A stretch of DNA of 64,000 nucleotides, taken from assembly GCA_003499525.1 (NCBI GenBank), contig DNTB01000086.1, forward strand, positions 1 through 64,000, read 5' to 3'. The notes under the pieces are model-generated. The model was not told where the DNA came from and ran no database searches. It saw only the letters and a program-made list of their open reading frames with translations. Within the stretch, counting starts at the first letter, position 1, and each line of letters begins with the position of its first letter. The stretch is from Flavobacteriales bacterium. GTDB lineage: Bacteria > Bacteroidota > Bacteroidia > Flavobacteriales_G > Salibacteraceae. A program made the translations under genes and the position numbers. Shown here piece by piece: positions 63,295-64,000 of this stretch.

Positions 63295-63346
63295 CCAATC
63301 TTTTTTATTCGTTTCACTTCATAAGCAAGCTTATTTCCTGAAACTC

Positions 63347-63385
63347 ATAAAAAATCCCGTTACCGATAAAATCGGCAACGGGATT
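63347..63385 (-). terminator. Terminator of tRNA-Arg
   Basis: Arms AATCCCGTT-A-CCGAT (63353-63367) and ATCGG-C-AACGGGATT (63371-63385) give 14 bp with one A/C mismatch and an AAA loop. On the minus strand TTTTTTA follows. Confidence 0.85.
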
Positions 63386-63395
63386 GATCAGTAAG

Positions 63396-63469
63396 TGACT
63401 CTGCAGGGATTCGAACCCCGAACCTCCTGATCCGTAGTCAGGTGCTCTATCCAGTTAAGCTACAGAGCC
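63396..63469 (-). tRNA. tRNA-Arg(ACG)
   Basis: 74-nt cloverleaf on the minus strand. Acceptor stem GGCTCTG pairs with CAGAGTC (one G/T pair), anticodon stem CCTGA/TCAGG with loop CTACGGA, giving anticodon ACG (read as ICG after deamination), and T-loop GTTCGAATC. No CCA is encoded (the discriminator is A at 63396). Chromosomal repeat and HepT/MntA region lies beside its 3' end. Confidence 0.95.
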
Positions 63470-63561
63470 GAATTGGGGTGCAAAAATAACCCATTTGCAC
63501 GAATATTTAACCTATATTATTAATGCAGGACTTTAGATGTAATTCTCTCTACATTTGAAGT

Positions 63562-64000
63562 ATGGTGCATACATTTTCTTCAGTGTTAATCATCGAAGAT
63601 TCGTCACTAATGTGGGATCATCGTTTACCAGTTTCCAGAGATATCGCGGTGCATTTCAAGGAGAATCACTACCGGGTTCGGGTTTATCTAAACGGCTCAT
63701 TTGTCATTGCATCTGGGTTGCAGCACGATGGAAAGGGAGGTTTCTACATAAAACTCAATAAGGATATCCGAAAGCGACTGCATTTAGATGCTGGAGATCA
63801 AGTGGAAGTGATGCTGGAGGCGGACTTGAGCAAGTATGGAATGCCACTACCGGAAGAATTTGAAGAATTACTGAAACAGGATACCGAAGGTGCCCATTTC
63901 TTTGATAAACTCACCCCCGGAAAGAGGAGAAGTCTGATTTACCTTATCGGGAAACCCAAAAACAGTGACAAGAGAATCGAAAAAGCGCTGATTGTTCTGA
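63562..64000 (+). CDS. YdeI/OmpD-associated (DUF1905-type) protein, cut by the window edge
   Basis: ATG at 63562 begins MVHTFSSVLIIEDSSLMWDH and stays open to the right edge, so the C-terminus is missing. The order matches DUF1905 plus YdeI-type proteins: RVRVYLNGSFVIASGL, HDGKGGFYIKLNKDIRKRL, LDAGDQVEVMLEAD, then LDKLTPGKRRSLIYLIGKPK-like block (FFDKLTPGKRR). The family is linked to resistance against cationic peptides in some bacteria. The window shows about 146 residues. Confidence 0.8.
   Translation, partial: MVHTFSSVLIIEDSSLMWDHRLPVSRDIAVHFKENHYRVRVYLNGSFVIASGLQHDGKGGFYIKLNKDIRKRLHLDAGDQVEVMLEADLSKYGMPLPEEFEELLKQDTEGAHFFDKLTPGKRRSLIYLIGKPKNSDKRIEKALIVL

Noticed and set aside
63073..63324. 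83-codon ORF inside the repeat region
   Set aside because: It is made only of repeat sequence, and its translation has no protein-like features.

Overview
The window looks like a chromosomal piece of a Bacteroidota bacterium, most likely a marine-type Flavobacteriales (Cryomorphaceae/Schleiferiaceae-like). The reasons are a fused CcoN-CcoO cbb3 oxidase in a ccoI-S-NO-Q-P-G-H cluster, a GldI-type FKBP lipoprotein next to an NrnA-type phosphoesterase, DUF1599, SMUG2 and BT_3928-type DoxX proteins, giant envelope proteins with TPR/PD40/SPOR domains, and Bacteroidota-type promoters (TAnnTTTG with an upstream TTG) with few Shine-Dalgarno sequences. No 16S rRNA gene is present, so the lineage is inferred.

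Layout. 1-1000: the 3' end of an IS1595-type transposase and a small DNA-binding-like protein. 1036-7400: a DnaQ/GIY-YIG fusion nuclease, PlsC, ClpB and two secreted proteins. 7467-16413: a full set of genes for a high-affinity cbb3 oxidase and its assembly (copper ATPase, CcoS, CcoNO, CcoQ, CcoP, CcoG, CcoH, SafE-like). 16525-24794: a LytTR regulator, DapD, RuvX, peptide deformylase, CdaA (c-di-AMP synthesis), FolP, DUF1599 and DoxX. 24812-40673: TpiA and PrmA, a 1512-residue secreted protein, then a coupled operon of a PlsY-like membrane protein, a 2179-residue TPR-PD40-SPOR protein, ClpS, an M48 protease, NfeD and flotillin, closed by a strong terminator. 40776-54271: UvrA, an M28 protease, SMUG2, FolE, a candidate small RNA, Ndk, a membrane MutS-like ATPase, NrnA, a GldI-like FKBP and a second FKBP. 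54347-59686: Aat, ModABC, a decayed outer-membrane barrel gene and acetyl-CoA synthetase. 59920-64000: an accessory-looking end with a transglutaminase/AraC pair, a HepT/MntA toxin-antitoxin pair bracketed by a palindromic repeat family, a tRNA-Arg and the start of a YdeI/DUF1905-type gene.

Themes. Respiration at low oxygen (cco cluster), envelope construction and surveillance (PlsC, PlsY-like, SPOR protein, FKBPs, NfeD/flotillin), and protein quality control (ClpB, ClpS plus Aat, which together form most of a bacterial N-end rule pathway) dominate.

The most interesting items are the unannotated ~90-nt structured RNA with its own promoter and terminator (48178-48282), the PorE-like giant that carries SPOR domains where PorE carries an OmpA domain, the PlsY homologue without PlsY catalytic motifs that is coupled to it, the repeat-bracketed HepT/MntA island, and a clpB terminator buried inside the plsC coding sequence. 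None of these was tested by search; all readings are by eye.
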